This document shows, piece after piece, positions 25,370-36,662 of a stretch of DNA of 64,000 nucleotides. Position 1 is the stretch's first letter; the number at the start of each line of letters is the position of its first letter. The notes beneath the pieces are model-generated. The model was given only the letters and a program-made list of their open reading frames with translations. It made no database searches and was not told the DNA's origin. A program made the position numbers and the translations under genes. Source of the DNA: Rutidosis leptorrhynchoides (taxonomy: Eukaryota; Streptophyta; Magnoliopsida; Asterales; Asteraceae); contig NC_092338.1 of NCBI RefSeq assembly GCF_046630445.1, positions 336,931,001-336,995,000 on the forward strand, written 5' to 3'.

Positions 25370-25620
25370 CCGCCTCGACCGGCATCTACATAGCTCCGGG
25401 CTTAACCTTCGACAGTAACAAGTAACGTTCCTTGAACATAAATCCTAACTCTTATCAACGAGCCATCAATTTCGGCATCTCCGAATAATGGTGGGTTACA
25501 TTTAACCACCCCGGCTGAGATCATCATTTCACATTGGGGTTATTCACGGTGTACCGGACCGGAGAGTTAAATACAAAAAACTCTTAAATCCCGCTTTATT
25601 TGATGACAAGCATGGATGAA
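25370..25620 (+). repeat. diverged LTR U5-like copy inside the LARD
   Basis: Contains GAGATCATCAT, GGGGTTATTCACGGT, CCGGACCGGAG and CTCTTAAATCCC in the same order as the U5 of the LARD LTRs and of the LTR at 7242, but clearly diverged. Confidence 0.5.
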
Positions 25621-25891
25621 CCCTAGGTCGTTTATATGTATATGAGGCGCGGCTTATGACTAAGCACTACGGTACCCCGGATGACGATTGGGGCACACAA
25701 ACACGATCGACTACTGCAGCACCCGCGCGCATCCGCATTATGCAGCGCCCGGTGACGTGACGCATTGTTGCATGGCGCAGGCTCCGCTAAAGCGCATCAC
25801 ACCTCATTGTGCTTGATATGCGGGCGCTCCCTGACCTATGGCGGTGGCATACTTGCAAGTTCGACATGATATATCTTCAACATATCACACT

Positions 25892-25905
25892 GAACTTGGG
25901 GGACT
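25892..25905 (+). promoter_or_regulatory. polypurine tract of the LARD
   Basis: GAACTTGGGGGACT immediately precedes the 3' LTR start TGATGATG. GAACTTG pairs with CAAGTTC at 25856-25862, placing the tract at the 3' base of a hairpin. Confidence 0.8.
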
Positions 25906-26312
25906 TGATGATGTGCGTAGCCCATCATGTTTTCTCATTGGGCTTGCACTTGGGCTTGAGCTAAGAAAAGTCCACAAGTCTCCTAAAAATCCTAAATCCC
26001 CTCTATAAATAGAGGGGTCATCATCACTTTCCATCCATCTCATCTTTCTCTCTCTATCTTGTCTCCACTCACTCTCTCACTCTCTCAAGGGTTTTTGCCT
26101 CCTAGGCTTTTTTCCCTCACGGCCGGTTCACCCGATCTAACCGGAAAACCTACCCGATTCAACCGGACGGCCCCCAACCATCAACCACCCTCTCGAGATC
26201 ATCATCTCAATTCGGATTATCACGGTATCTGGACCGGAGTGTTGATGTCGTTAAACCCCAAAAACCCCTCCTCTTAATGTACTCAAGTATATCCCCGAAT
26301 TATGCTTGAACA
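25906..26312 (+). repeat. 3' LTR of the LARD
   Basis: 407 bp, about 8 bases longer than the 5' LTR through an extra CTCTCACT block near 26080. Same TATA box and same ends. Confidence 0.9.
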
Positions 26313-26754
26313 CCTTACTTCACTATAAATATAACCCATAAGCCTCACACCTTTTTCACAAAAAATTCTTGGAAGCTCTCAAGTCTTGGAAAAATCTTTA
26401 AGGTAATTTGCTTATATATTTATTTTTTTTCTTTCAATTTTTTTTATTTACCAAAATAGTTTTTTTATTTAAATTTATTAAATTGAAAACTATAGCAAAT
26501 TAATAATATTATTATGTTATAAATTTTATTAAACTTAAACCTAAGATTTAAAATTATATAATATGAATATCGAATAAGTATATATAATATATAATTATAA
26601 TTAATTCTATGTTATAAAATAATTAATACTTAAATTATATATAATGTAAAAATATTATAAAAGTAATCGGTTTTATATATATTTTTTAAACCAAAACAAT
26701 TAATAGAAAATAATATAATTTTTAATCGATTATTATTAATATTATTTAAACACC

Positions 26755-26820
<66 letters not shown>

Positions 26821-27654
26821 GGCTATTATTATTTATAATAACTAATTTATATATTTTTTTATAAAAACAGAATAAAGAAATTTATTTATTAATTATAATT
26901 GGATATTTAAATATTTTTTATAATTGTAATCGAAAAATTAATTTAATATAATAAATCGGTTTATATAATTTTTTTATAAAAACCGAAACAAATATAACAT
27001 ATAAATATAAATAATTTAACTAACTGTATTTACGATAAACATGTATTTATTTATAGGGATGGCGCCCGCGGGTAACGGGCACGGGTTCTATATACCCGCG
27101 ACCCGCCCGTCGGGTTGTTTTTTTTGCTTGTTGAGACCCGTTACCCGCCCGCGGGTTAAAAATCTTCGCCCATGCCCGTGACCCGTGGGTATCCATGACC
27201 CGCGGGTAATGATAATATACAACTTCGTTAAATTTCTTTTTGAAAAGCTAGATAATTTTATTAATTAGGAACTATATGTACAAGCTACATGTGTAAAATG
27301 ACGTGTAAATCAAGTTTTTTACTTATATGTAATATTATATTTTTAATCATTATTGCATTATAAGGAAAATCATTGTTAAATTTGATAATTGTATGTATAA
27401 ACTCGCGGGTAAATTAAAGAAAGTCTCATGAATTAGTGGATCGGGTTTTACCCGTGACGGGTAGTATGTACCCGCGACCTGCCCGCGACCCGTTGGCGGG
27501 TATATTTTTTTACCCGTACCCGTGCCCGCAGGTAGGATTTAATGATTTTACACGCCCATCACGGATCGATTACCCGCGGGTCACGGGTTTTTTCTCGCCC
27601 ATTGCCATCCCTATTTATTTATTTATTTATTTATTAAGACTATGAAAATTATAC

Positions 27655-27741
<87 letters not shown>

Positions 27742-27782
27742 GGATTACATTTTTTTATATGCAATTATTTATTTTCTATTTT

Positions 27783-27868
<86 letters not shown>

Positions 27869-28096
27869 TTCGGCTATTTATTAAATATAAATATTAATAC
27901 ATCATTTTTATAAACACATGATTAATATTTATATAAAGATATAATAATTATTATATTCAAATTTGTATTTAATTATGAATTTAATAATAATATTTAATTT
28001 ATTAAGATAACATAATAAATCTAATATAATATATAAGGTTTATTACTATAAATCTATTACTATAAAGTGCAATATCATCTTTATTTAAAATAGATT

Positions 28097-28146
<50 letters not shown>

Positions 28147-28309
28147 TAATATTAATATAATAATATAACGTAAAGTCAATAATTATATTTAAATAGTAAA
28201 TACTATTTAAATACTTATAAAAACTAAAACTATTAGTATACGTATTATATTAATTTAATAACACAATAATTCAATAAATATAATAATAATACTTATAATT
28301 ATACGAACA

Positions 28310-28399
<90 letters not shown>

Positions 28400-28494
28400 C
28401 GTGAACTTATATTATGTATATACTATACAAGTAACGTTTATTCGTGTTGTATTCCTATACACATAATACAAGTGAAAACTATAATCACAACGAT
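26313..28494 (+). repeat. continuation of the split chromovirus LTR and leader, AT-rich
   Basis: Resumes after the LARD with CACTATAAATATAACCC (TATA box near 26321) and a leader-like stretch, then very AT-rich DNA with several (AT)n tracts (26757-26818, 27666-27738, 27788-27860, 28098-28142, 28313-28398) and one inserted hAT-like element. No clear LTR end, primer site or gag is visible, so most of the internal region has been lost. Confidence 0.5.
27056..27611. mobile_element. hAT-like element with GC-rich inverted ends
   Basis: Ends GGGATGGCGCCCGCGGGTAA and (inverted) GGGATGGCAATGGGCGAG, with many CCCGCGGGT palindromes inside both ends. The 8-bp flanks TATTTATA and TATTTATT match at 7 of 8. 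The GGG-TGGCAA end type is typical of plant hAT-like MITEs. Confidence 0.7.
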
Positions 28495-29048
28495 AACTAC
28501 CTAGAAGATCGTTCACGAAACTACATAGAAGATCGTTCAGATTAAGAAAAGATTGGAAACAGCCTGCAGCTGACAGAAAAACTATGCTGATAATCATCGA
28601 AAACCTTTAGAATTCCAAGTTGGTGATAAAGTTATGCTGAAAGTGTCCCCTTGGAAGGGTGTGGTTCGATTTGGTAAAAGAAGTAAACTAAGCCCGAGTT
28701 TTGTTAGACCATTCGAGATTACTGAAAGAGTTAGTCCCTTGGCTTATCGACCGGAACTACCTGATGAACTTAGCAGTGTACATGATGTATTTCACGTCTC
28801 GAATCTGAAAAAGTGTCTTGCTGATGACGCTCTTATTATTCCTTTGGATGACCTCCGCATTGATGATATAATGCACTTCATAGATGATCCTGAAGAGGTT
28901 ATGGACCGAGAAATTAAACGCTTGAAATAGAGCAACAATCATATAGTAAAGATCCGTTGGAATTCACGTCGTGTCCCCGCGTATACCTGGGAATGTGAAG
29001 ACCAAATGAAACGAAAATATATACATATCTTCTCAAACGCTGATTAAG
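28495..29048 (+). pseudogene. chromovirus pol 3' end (integrase C-terminus and chromodomain)
   Basis: The translation shows YADNHRKPLEFQVGDKVMLK, VSPWKGVVRFGKRSKLSP, HDVFHVSNLKKCLADD and, after a stop, IVKIRWNSRR and YTWECEDQMKRKY. This is the integrase tail and chromodomain of Tekay/Del-type Ty3/gypsy elements. Stops interrupt the frame near 28520, 28583 and 28930, and a 25-bp tandem duplication (AGAAGATCGTTCA words) lies at 28500-28540. Everything upstream of the integrase C-terminus is missing. It sits between the split LTR and the 3' LTR remnant, as expected for one collapsed element. Confidence 0.85.
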
Positions 29049-29149
29049 AGCAACGTCTCTATCCATTGATCTCTGGTCAACTGGTTGCATGATAATGATT
29101 ACCAACACGAACTCTAAGTGTCACGGGGTAACTTGTTTAGCTTCGATAT

Positions 29150-29540
29150 TATACGTTCATGGCATTTTCTTTTGATATGTTTATATCAATCTTTATAACT
29201 AAATCTTGTGGTCTAAAAACAACTTGGTTATTATTTATAAACCTATGAATTCACTCAACCTTTGTGTTGACATTTTAAGCATGTTTTGTCTCTAGTGATT
29301 TAGCTTATTGATACATGATGATTACTTGCTGCCTGCATGGAATCCACATTTATCATTTACCATTTTATTAAACATTTCACTACTATTATTTCATAATGAT
29401 GTAAACATTGAATCTTAATTTCCGCTGCAAAACTCATATAATGATATTTTTAAAACGTCTCATTTAGAGTCATTCTTTTATTTACAATTTGTGTTATGAT
29501 ATTATGAGTCATTATCTCTGGTTCATTTTGGGGTGTGACA
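29150..29540 (+). repeat. 3' LTR remnant (U5 end) of the same chromovirus
   Basis: From about 29200 it aligns with the end of the 3113 LTR read on its own strand: TTGACATTTTAAGCATGTTTTGTCTC, TTCCGCTG, AAACGTCTCAT and the terminus GGGGTGTGACA at 29540. The first about 2 kb of the LTR is missing. Confidence 0.8.
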
Positions 29541-29733
29541 ATCACATATTTTTGTGTACTGTCACACCCATAATTCTTGCCAACTCAGATTCAATATGTG
29601 TGGTTCTTATAACTGAGATAACTACTCTGCCACAATTACATGACATAGCGATATGCAATGGTTGTTATATGTAGTTTCTTTTTGTTTCGACTTTCTTTGT
29701 GTAGATGTGGACCCTTTGATGTGTTGTTTCAAG

Positions 29734-29860
29734 CAAGGTTGCAAAAGACGCGAGACGGGGTCGAGACGGTTGGGTCCTAAAAGGGTCGAGACGGGGTCGA
29801 GACGGAGGTCTAGACGGATGTTGACTAACGTTGGCTTTTAAATAAAAATGTTATATATTG

Positions 29861-29912
<52 letters not shown>

Positions 29913-30210
29913 ACATTACATTATTCCAAACATAAGCATTTCACACATGTTTAAATACTTCAACATTTCAAACATAAAAAAAGAAACCCTAAGTAATAGC
30001 ATAGCGTTTAATTTTTTTTTTTTTTTTTTTTTTTAAAAAAACTTGAAAAAAACAAAAAAAAAACCCGTTTTTCCCCGTCTCGGACCGTGTTTGACCGTCT
30101 TTTGACCGTTTTTGGCCGATTTCCGTTTTTTCAAACGTTTTATGAATAAACGGGACGGGGCACTCCAAAATCCGTCTACACCCCCGTTTTTTCCCTTTTT
30201 TACAACACTG
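29734..30210. mobile_element. 477-bp hAT-like element with perfect 8-bp duplication
   Basis: Ends CAAGGTTGCAAAAGACG and (inverted) CAGTGTTGTAAAAAAGG, flanked by GTTTCAAG at 29726-29733 and 30211-30218. Interior has GAGACGG repeats on the left, their CCGTCTC complements on the right, an (AT)n tract (29864-29909) and a poly-T. Confidence 0.9.
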
Positions 30211-30218
30211 GTTTCAAG

Positions 30219-30790
30219 TGATTATGAACTGGGATGGGACTACTCGCTGCTACACGACCAACTTCAATGGTATCATGCCTTAGTGTGCAAGGGTCCGCGA
30301 TTAGTTGCCAAGAAATCCGGGTTCAATTCTTTGGGGCGGAAGGTTTTTTCTCCAATTTTCTGCGATTAGTTGTCAAGCAACCCATGCAAATTCGCTGTTC
30401 AAAAATTACAAAAAAAAAAACTAATAAATAACTACCTTTTTATTGCTTAATGCAGATTAAGATGTTGAATTTGCATTTCCAAATGATCGATATCGATTTG
30501 GGCTTATTTCTTCTGGCTCCACCGATGCTATTATAATATGGGTAATATTTGACAATCATTATTTTTAAATAAATATTTGATAGTCAATTGTCCTTTTTGT
30601 GTAAATAGCCTTACCACGTTGACTTTTGATCAGCACAACTGGTTTTTGGGATACAATGACACCAGCACTGCAAATTATATTGGGTAAAAGAGTAAGCATT
30701 GATATACCTCAAGTTGTGAGATGGGAAAATTTAACAACCTCCAAGAAAAAGCCTCACGTATGCTATGCAGCTTCGTTTGCTGGGTAGACT
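30219..30790 (+). pseudogene. possible gene fragments, unidentified
   Basis: Three short open stretches look like exons: 30219-30345; 30460-30540, preceded by an acceptor-like tgcag and encoding FAFPNDRYRFGLISSGSTDA then IIIW; and 30640-30785 (WDTMTPALQIILGKRVSID...). The second resembles a WD40 blade end (SGS-D-x-I-x-W), which is weak evidence. No start or continuous frame. A dead gene piece is plausible, but the family is unproved. Confidence 0.25.
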
Positions 30791-31043
30791 CTAATTTTGA
30801 CTTTTTCTTTAAAACGATGGATTTTTTTTTAATTACATGGATTTAAGTAGAGGTGGCAATTGCAACTAGAGCTGTAAATGAGCCGAGCTACTCGTGAGCT
30901 ACTCGAGTTCGGCTCGCTAAAAACTCTATTCGAGCCGAGCCTAAACGAGCTCGAGCCCAAGTTCGAGCCTAAGTTACGGATCGTTTAATAAACGAGCCCG
31001 AGCTCGAGCTTTAGATGTCCAGCTCGTTTAAGCTCGCGAGCCT

Positions 31044-31051
31044 AAACGAGC

Positions 31052-31141
<90 letters not shown>

Positions 31142-31171
31142 TACGGTACTATTTTTACTTATATACTGTAG

Positions 31172-31225
<54 letters not shown>

Positions 31226-31264
31226 TACGGTACTATTTTTACTTATATACTGTAGAATAAATTT
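31044..31264 (+). repeat. (TTA)n/(AT)n tract with duplicated 45-bp unit
   Basis: A TTA run, then AT runs; the sequence TTATTTACGGTACTATTTTT plus the following 25 bases occurs twice (31137 and 31221), each after an AT tract. Confidence 0.85.
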
Positions 31265-31295
31265 AAAACAATAACATGAAATGGGCGGTAACTTA

Positions 31296-31868
31296 GGCCA
31301 CACGCAGTGGTTAGTGAAAGGAGCCGCCACCCGTCCGCCACCGGGTCACCCCCACCACCACCATTCCGCCACAGCTGCCGCCAGTGAGTCCCCTCACCCT
31401 TCTAACGTTCGACTTTGTGGGGCCCACCTTCTTCCTTCTCCTTTTCTTCTTCTTCTTTCTCCTTTTCTTCTTCTTTTTTATTTCTTTTTTATTAATTTCT
31501 TCAATATAAATAACATTGATTATGGGTTACATCTGTATTTATTTTGGCCAATTAGGAATTTTGATTAAAGATTTGTGATAAGGTGATATCTTTGTTGTTT
31601 TTAGGGTTTCATAAAATTGGGGAAGAAGGGTGACGTACAGTGGTGGGTTGCATCCGTATTTATTTTTATTTTTTATTTTTTTCAGTTTATAAATGTTATT
31701 TATATTTATATTTTAAGTTTTAAATAATAATAAAAAATGGGTAAAGTGGGGTAGTGAAGTTTATGATTGTGAGTGTTTAGTGAAAGGAATGTGAAAAGAA
31801 TGTTAAAGAGTTTGTGCTGATGTAGAGGAGAGAAGTTCAGTAAAAAGAGAGAACGGTTGCATGTGGCC
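31296..31868. mobile_element. 573-bp PIF/Harbinger-like MITE
   Basis: Ends GGCCACACGCAGTGG and (inverted) GGCCACATGCAACCG, flanked by TTA on both sides (31293-31295, 31869-31871). TTA/TWA duplications are diagnostic of PIF/Harbinger. Confidence 0.8.
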
Positions 31869-32417
31869 TTATAGCTCCAATCAATAGGCTTCAGCCTTTA
31901 ATTATTTCCATATTCCCAAGGTTTTTCCCGAGTTCCAACCTGACTATTTCAACTTTCAATCTTCTCAATGTTTAATTATTACTCCTTTTCTTTACTCAAT
32001 TTTATCGCTATCATATCTGTTCTCTATATCTTTTGATTCTATTAACCTCTGCCTTTCGTTCTCAAAAGTTAATTAGAACTTCGAAGGTAAAACATGAAAT
32101 CCCTTAATCCATTATTTTAAGTTGGGTAAGAATATTTCAAATAGCTACTCACTTCTTCATATATATACTGTACTTAATATTTAGAGAGTTATTTATATAT
32201 GTAGCATACTTATTTGTGTAAAATCAAATGTTTGACTATGTTCCTCATTTCACCACAACAAGAAGCCAGGTTTTGAGTTTAAAGGTATGTTTTCTTTTAT
32301 GAGCTTAACAATAACACCAATCAAAGAAGTATAACTTTCTCTATGACATTTACTTCATATGTTACTTTGTTTTCTTTCATACAGGTTATATTTTGGCTGA
32401 ATGGAAAACGTTGTTTG

Positions 32418-33167
32418 TGTTGAAGTATGGAGACGTTTAAACAACAACAAAACAGGTCCAGGTGACAGATGCGGCGCATCTTGACATGGATGCGGCGCAT
32501 TCATGGAACGTTTTATGCCGAAGGTTTTGGATGCGGGACATTGAGCTGATATGGCGCATCAAAACTGAGTGATGCGGCGCATCACTATCCCGATGCGGCG
32601 CATCAGGGTCTGAGCATTGATCCTTCAGTCGAGAATTGAATTTGTAATCGTGGAAAGACACTGTGATGCGGTGCATCTCTTTTAGATGCGGCACATCACC
32701 CTCCTGGCAGCAAGCTGGCACCTTTTATCACATGGGATTCGAACTAGTTTGGTCTACCTTTCACTTTAGGTGCAAAGTGGGATACTTTACGCCTAAAAAT
32801 ATGGCCGTGGACATGCTATTAGTTGGTGGAAAGCAAGCTAGTTGGTAAACAAAATGATTACTTGTCATGATGAAGATTCCTAGCTAGTTGTTCTTGGTGT
32901 TCTTGTTTCTCCTATATACAGAACTCATTGTATGCAATTGTAACACACCACTCTCAAATATTCAGTAATAAAACGATCTCTAGTTGGTCCGTGGACTAAA
33001 GCAATCACACCGATTGCATATAACCACGTTATATCTTGTGTCGTTCTTACATTTCTTGCATTTTAATCTTTCGTTCATTAAGTGGGTTAAGTGATCTTGA
33101 TAGTATCACTACTTGGCTAGTAGTCTTGTAGAATTACTAGCGTTGTTTGGGTCCTAATATCCTAACA
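32418..33167 (+). mobile_element. 750-bp solo LTR (copia-like) with palindromic repeats
   Basis: TGTTGAAGTATGG...ATCCTAACA flanked by GTTTG on both sides (32413-32417, 33168-33172). Eight exact or near copies of GATGCGGCGCATC lie at 32468-32697. TATA-like CCTATATACAG near 32912. The LTR length and 5-bp duplication fit Ty1/copia. Orientation is inferred from the TATA position. Confidence 0.85.
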
Positions 33168-33754
33168 GTTTGAAGTTGGAATCCAGAAGTATATTGCTTG
33201 CTGATGTTGCTTTGTTTTCATTATTATGACTTATGACTTATTGAATTGAACTTGGAATTGAGGCCACATGTTTTTTCATCTTGTTTAGAAGTTGTTAAAA
33301 GATTAGCATGATTGAATTGTTCTGTATTTTTTGCTGAATACTCTTGTTTATATGTATATTTATACTTTTTCTCGGACAAATTTGTAATCCTAATCTTTCC
33401 ATTGAGAAGCTACAAACTTTTGTTTTTATACATAAGTATTCAATTTAGAAGATATTAATATTACTCTAGTAAATGATCTTATAACTAAAATACTCTAACA
33501 AAATTAAACAGATAAACAAACTCGAGCTTTTGCTTAACGAGATCGAGCTTTTTCTTAACTAGCTCGAGCTCTCTTGAATTTTTAAGAAACACGAGCCGAT
33601 AACGAGCCGAGCTCGAGCTTTTGACATATTTCACGAGCCAAGCTCGATCTTGAAAATGAAAGCTCGACTCGAGCCGAGCTCGAGCTTTATAAAAATCAAA
33701 CGAGCCGAGCTCGAACAGTCCTAAGCTCGGGCTCGGCTCGGCTCGTTTACAGCT

Positions 33755-35352
33755 TAAGTTGAAATGATTCAGATGAGGTAACTTTGCTATCTCTGCACCT
33801 TTTTTTCCAGCTCTCTAGCATCTACTATTTCATTTGTGGTGCATGATAGAACCTCAAATAGTTTATTTACGAAGTTTAAATTTAATAATGTTTGCGTTCT
33901 TCAATTTTATTTTTATCAACTGGTCACTTTTCTCATGATAAATGCAATGTAATTAGACCTGATCAAATTTCAATAATATACCCCATGTCAATGACACAAG
34001 TATATGCTTATGGAACAAAGTCAAACTTTACACAATGATTATTAGCAACAAAGTATATGATCAAAAAATGGCATCATCTACTTCATGGCTAAACTTTATT
34101 TTTAATGTAGTTCAACATGAATGAGCGCTTATTCTATGTACCATTCATTACATCTTTTGAAGGGGCGCTTATTCTATGTACCATTTATTACATCTTTTTT
34201 ACGTGTGTTCTTTTACATTGTTGGTAATATAGTGAATATCATAAGATGACTCCCTTATTGTTACAAATGATAATTTATGAAGGGTAATGATGGTTGTATG
34301 TGTATACAAACAAAATTTTCTCAACTGATCGCCTTCAATGTGTCAAAATGAGTGCAAATAGGAAAGTTTTTCAGCTTCTACGCTACGTGTTGACCATGGA
34401 CAAAAATGGATAGAAATTACAAGGTTTCTTCTTTTTTATCTTTTTCTTGAACTGTTCATATACTTTGTTACTCATCGTTTTGATTATGCTTTTTTCAAGT
34501 GTAGTGATCAAGATATTTTTAAATTAGATAATGTTTGGTTTGCCTACCTATATCGCTACCATTATCTCTTATTTAAGAATTATGAGGTTTAGATTTATCA
34601 TGAATCTTATTTGATAGTTTAATTATCACCAACTATGTTAGTGTTAACTGTAATTATTGAAGTATTGATTTTGTGACTTTAATTTTACAATCGACATAAT
34701 GAAGTTCAGGTAAAAATACTTGAACATAAAAATGTTACTTCTAATATCTTTAATACTGCTGCTCAAGAAAAATTATTCTTATAATCATTTTAATTAGTTT
34801 TTTGATAATTGTTTTTACCAAACTCGTGTATTCACGAGTCTTTCAACTAGTATACTTATATATACGTATCATTCGTCTTGATTAAAGTATTCCAACATAA
34901 CTTATTGTTTGGAAACCTAATATTTTCACGAGGAAAAAGTCGAAAATAATTACAAGAATGATTTAGTTAAACTGCGTACAGTAGAATAAAAAATACTCGT
35001 AAAAAATATTGCCCTCTCAGTATAAACAGAACAAATCTTATCCCGTTTATTTTCTGTTTCTTGTGGTCATTAATAAATGCAAAATTTAATCACATAAAAT
35101 AGATAAACGTAAATCATCTGTCGGATACGATATTTTTAACTTGACTTTACACACAATTTCATTCTCATACGTACCACAAGTCATTCTCCATGACTTTTTC
35201 AAGAAAACTTATCCAACTCAATTTAGATTAAGCTAGTTTAAAAAGCAAACCTTTTTTAATTTTGTACAACTTGAAATTTAAATATCCACAACTACCTAAT
35301 AGAATATGCCACCACGGTTTCCTATTTGCTGGCTATTGACTACTTTCGAATA
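33755..35352. other. intergenic spacer
   Basis: AT-rich; the only signal is a Helitron 3' end (34822-34850). A duplicated GGGCGCTTATTCTATGTACC-like word occurs at about 34127 and 34164. Confidence 0.4.
34822..34850 (+). mobile_element. Helitron 3' terminus
   Basis: A 7-bp perfect stem ACTCGTG/CACGAGT with TATT loop, then CTTTCAA and CTAG followed by T. This is the canonical Helitron end (hairpin about 10 bp from CTRR). The 5' end was not located. Confidence 0.7.
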
Positions 35353-36110
35353 GGGAGGTGATATTTCCACCCTCCGTTTTACTCCTTCCACCAATATTTC
35401 AATCCATTACCTAAAATACCCCTCCAAATTAAATGTTCAGTAATAAAGTTTTGCATTACCCGTTCATGTTCTCTTTCCCTTCTCATTTACCCATTTCCCT
35501 CTCTCTTCCATATTATTCCATCTACATACAAACACGGTGTTACAAAATTATTGCTCGACAGTTTAATATATTAAAAATTATTGATCTCAAAAGTGTTGAA
35601 GAACCAATAGACCTCCTTCAATTATTATTTAACTGAATAACAATGGTTCATCCCATTATCATCGCTTTTCATATGTAAGGATTAATTAATATGGAAAGAA
35701 GAGTACATTTGCAATCCACTCATCTTCATATATCCCTTCCTTTCTCCATAATTGTTTCATCTTTTAAATTACTCATCACCATCAATTCATTTCATCCGAA
35801 ATTTTACTCAAATTATTAAGCATAACTCAATACTATTCAATATGCATTATTACTGTCAGGTATCTTATCATATAAAACAGATCTAAAAGCGTTTTTTTGA
35901 TGAAAATAGAATAGAAATATACTATAATATGATAAATGGGAGATGGGAGGTTGATGAGGAGTAGATGGGAAAAAATGGAAGAGAGAGAAATGGGGTAAAT
36001 GAGAAATGAGTCAGATGAGAATTGAATATTTATTTAATAGGGGTATTATCGGGAACAAGGTGAAAAAAATGGTGAAAAGAGTAAAAAGCAATGTGGAAAT
36101 ATCAATTCCC
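35353..36110. mobile_element. 758-bp foldback MITE upstream of the hydrolase gene
   Basis: The ends GGGAGGTGATATTTCCAC and (inverted) GGGAATTGATATTTCCAC start long inverted arms: CTCATTTACCCATTTCCCTC on the left is mirrored near 35990 on the right. TA flanks both sides (35351-35352, 36111-36112), suggesting a Tc1/mariner-type duplication, although the long arms also fit a MULE-like MITE. Confidence 0.75.
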
Positions 36111-36662
36111 TACAACAAAACAGAAACTTTTTAGGAATACATAATGAACTATCCATATTTACACATTGATATATACATGACAAAACTAGCTGTTAGCTTT
36201 TTATATGTATTTACTCGTTTGGCAGAGTAGCTGTTGAAACTATTAAAATAAAGAGTAAAATGACAAAAAGCTAGAACCAAAAAACTAAACACTACTTCTA
36301 GTAGCTTTTAGCTTTTAATTTTTTCACTCCCTCAAAAAACTTTAAGCTCTTGCAACCTAACAAAACTTTTTATTTAATAGGAACTTTTTCATAAAAACAA
36401 AAAATTTAAAAAAAAAAAAAAAAAGAAGCGCACACTGAGTGAATATGGCGCCTCCATTTTATTTTTTTAATTTTTTTTTTTTTTTGAGTGCGTAAAATTG
36501 ATTGCTGGAAACGTCACTCTACAACCCATACAAGATCCTGTCACTTTCTTGGGTAAACCCTATATTCAAGATTCTTGATGTTTTCCCAAATTTATTCTTT
36601 CAATAATTTATTTCGTTGATATTGACATATGGGTATTATAAAGTTTCAAACTTTTTTCAGAT
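36111..36662 (+). promoter_or_regulatory. promoter and 5' UTR region of the hydrolase gene
   Basis: A poly-A/poly-T rich stretch (36405-36485) is followed by a likely 5' UTR. A possible UTR intron runs from a donor in TTGG|GTAAACC near 36552 to the acceptor CTTTTTTCAG at 36660, two bases before the start codon. No convincing TATA box. Confidence 0.4.

Larger units (their letters stand above)
12109..26312 (+). mobile_element. 14.2-kb non-autonomous LTR element (LARD)
   Basis: Two similar LTRs (12109-12507 and 25906-26312), a primer site right after the first and a purine tract right before the second, all in one orientation. Flanking 5-mers TCTTA (12104-12108) and CCTTA (26313-26317) differ by one transition, supporting a single old insertion. 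No gag, protease, RT or integrase is present in the element's own sequence. The interior is GC-richer than its surroundings with GCGC words and two minisatellites, and it hosts a CACTA element and a solo LTR. Without those two insertions it is about 7 kb, fitting a large retrotransposon derivative mobilised in trans. Confidence 0.85.
30870..33754. mobile_element. TIR element with CGAGCC-repeat ends, carrying two insertions
   Basis: Ends AGCTGTAAATGAGCCGAGC and (inverted) AGCTGTAAACGAGCCGAGCC. Both ends continue for about 200 bp with GAGCTCGAGC and CGAGCCGAGC words. The interior contains a PIF-like MITE (31296-31868) and a copia solo LTR (32418-33167). No clear 8-bp target duplication could be aligned, so the superfamily (probably hAT-like) is uncertain. 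Confidence 0.6.

Noticed and set aside
31281..31568. 95-codon ORF
   Set aside because: Lies across a PIF-like MITE; His/Pro low complexity and pyrimidine-derived Leu/Phe run.
30862..33762. 8-bp target duplication for the CGAGCC-ended element
   Set aside because: Flanks GCAACTAG and TAAGTTGA do not match directly.
35433..35636. 67-codon ORF
   Set aside because: Inside one arm of the foldback MITE.
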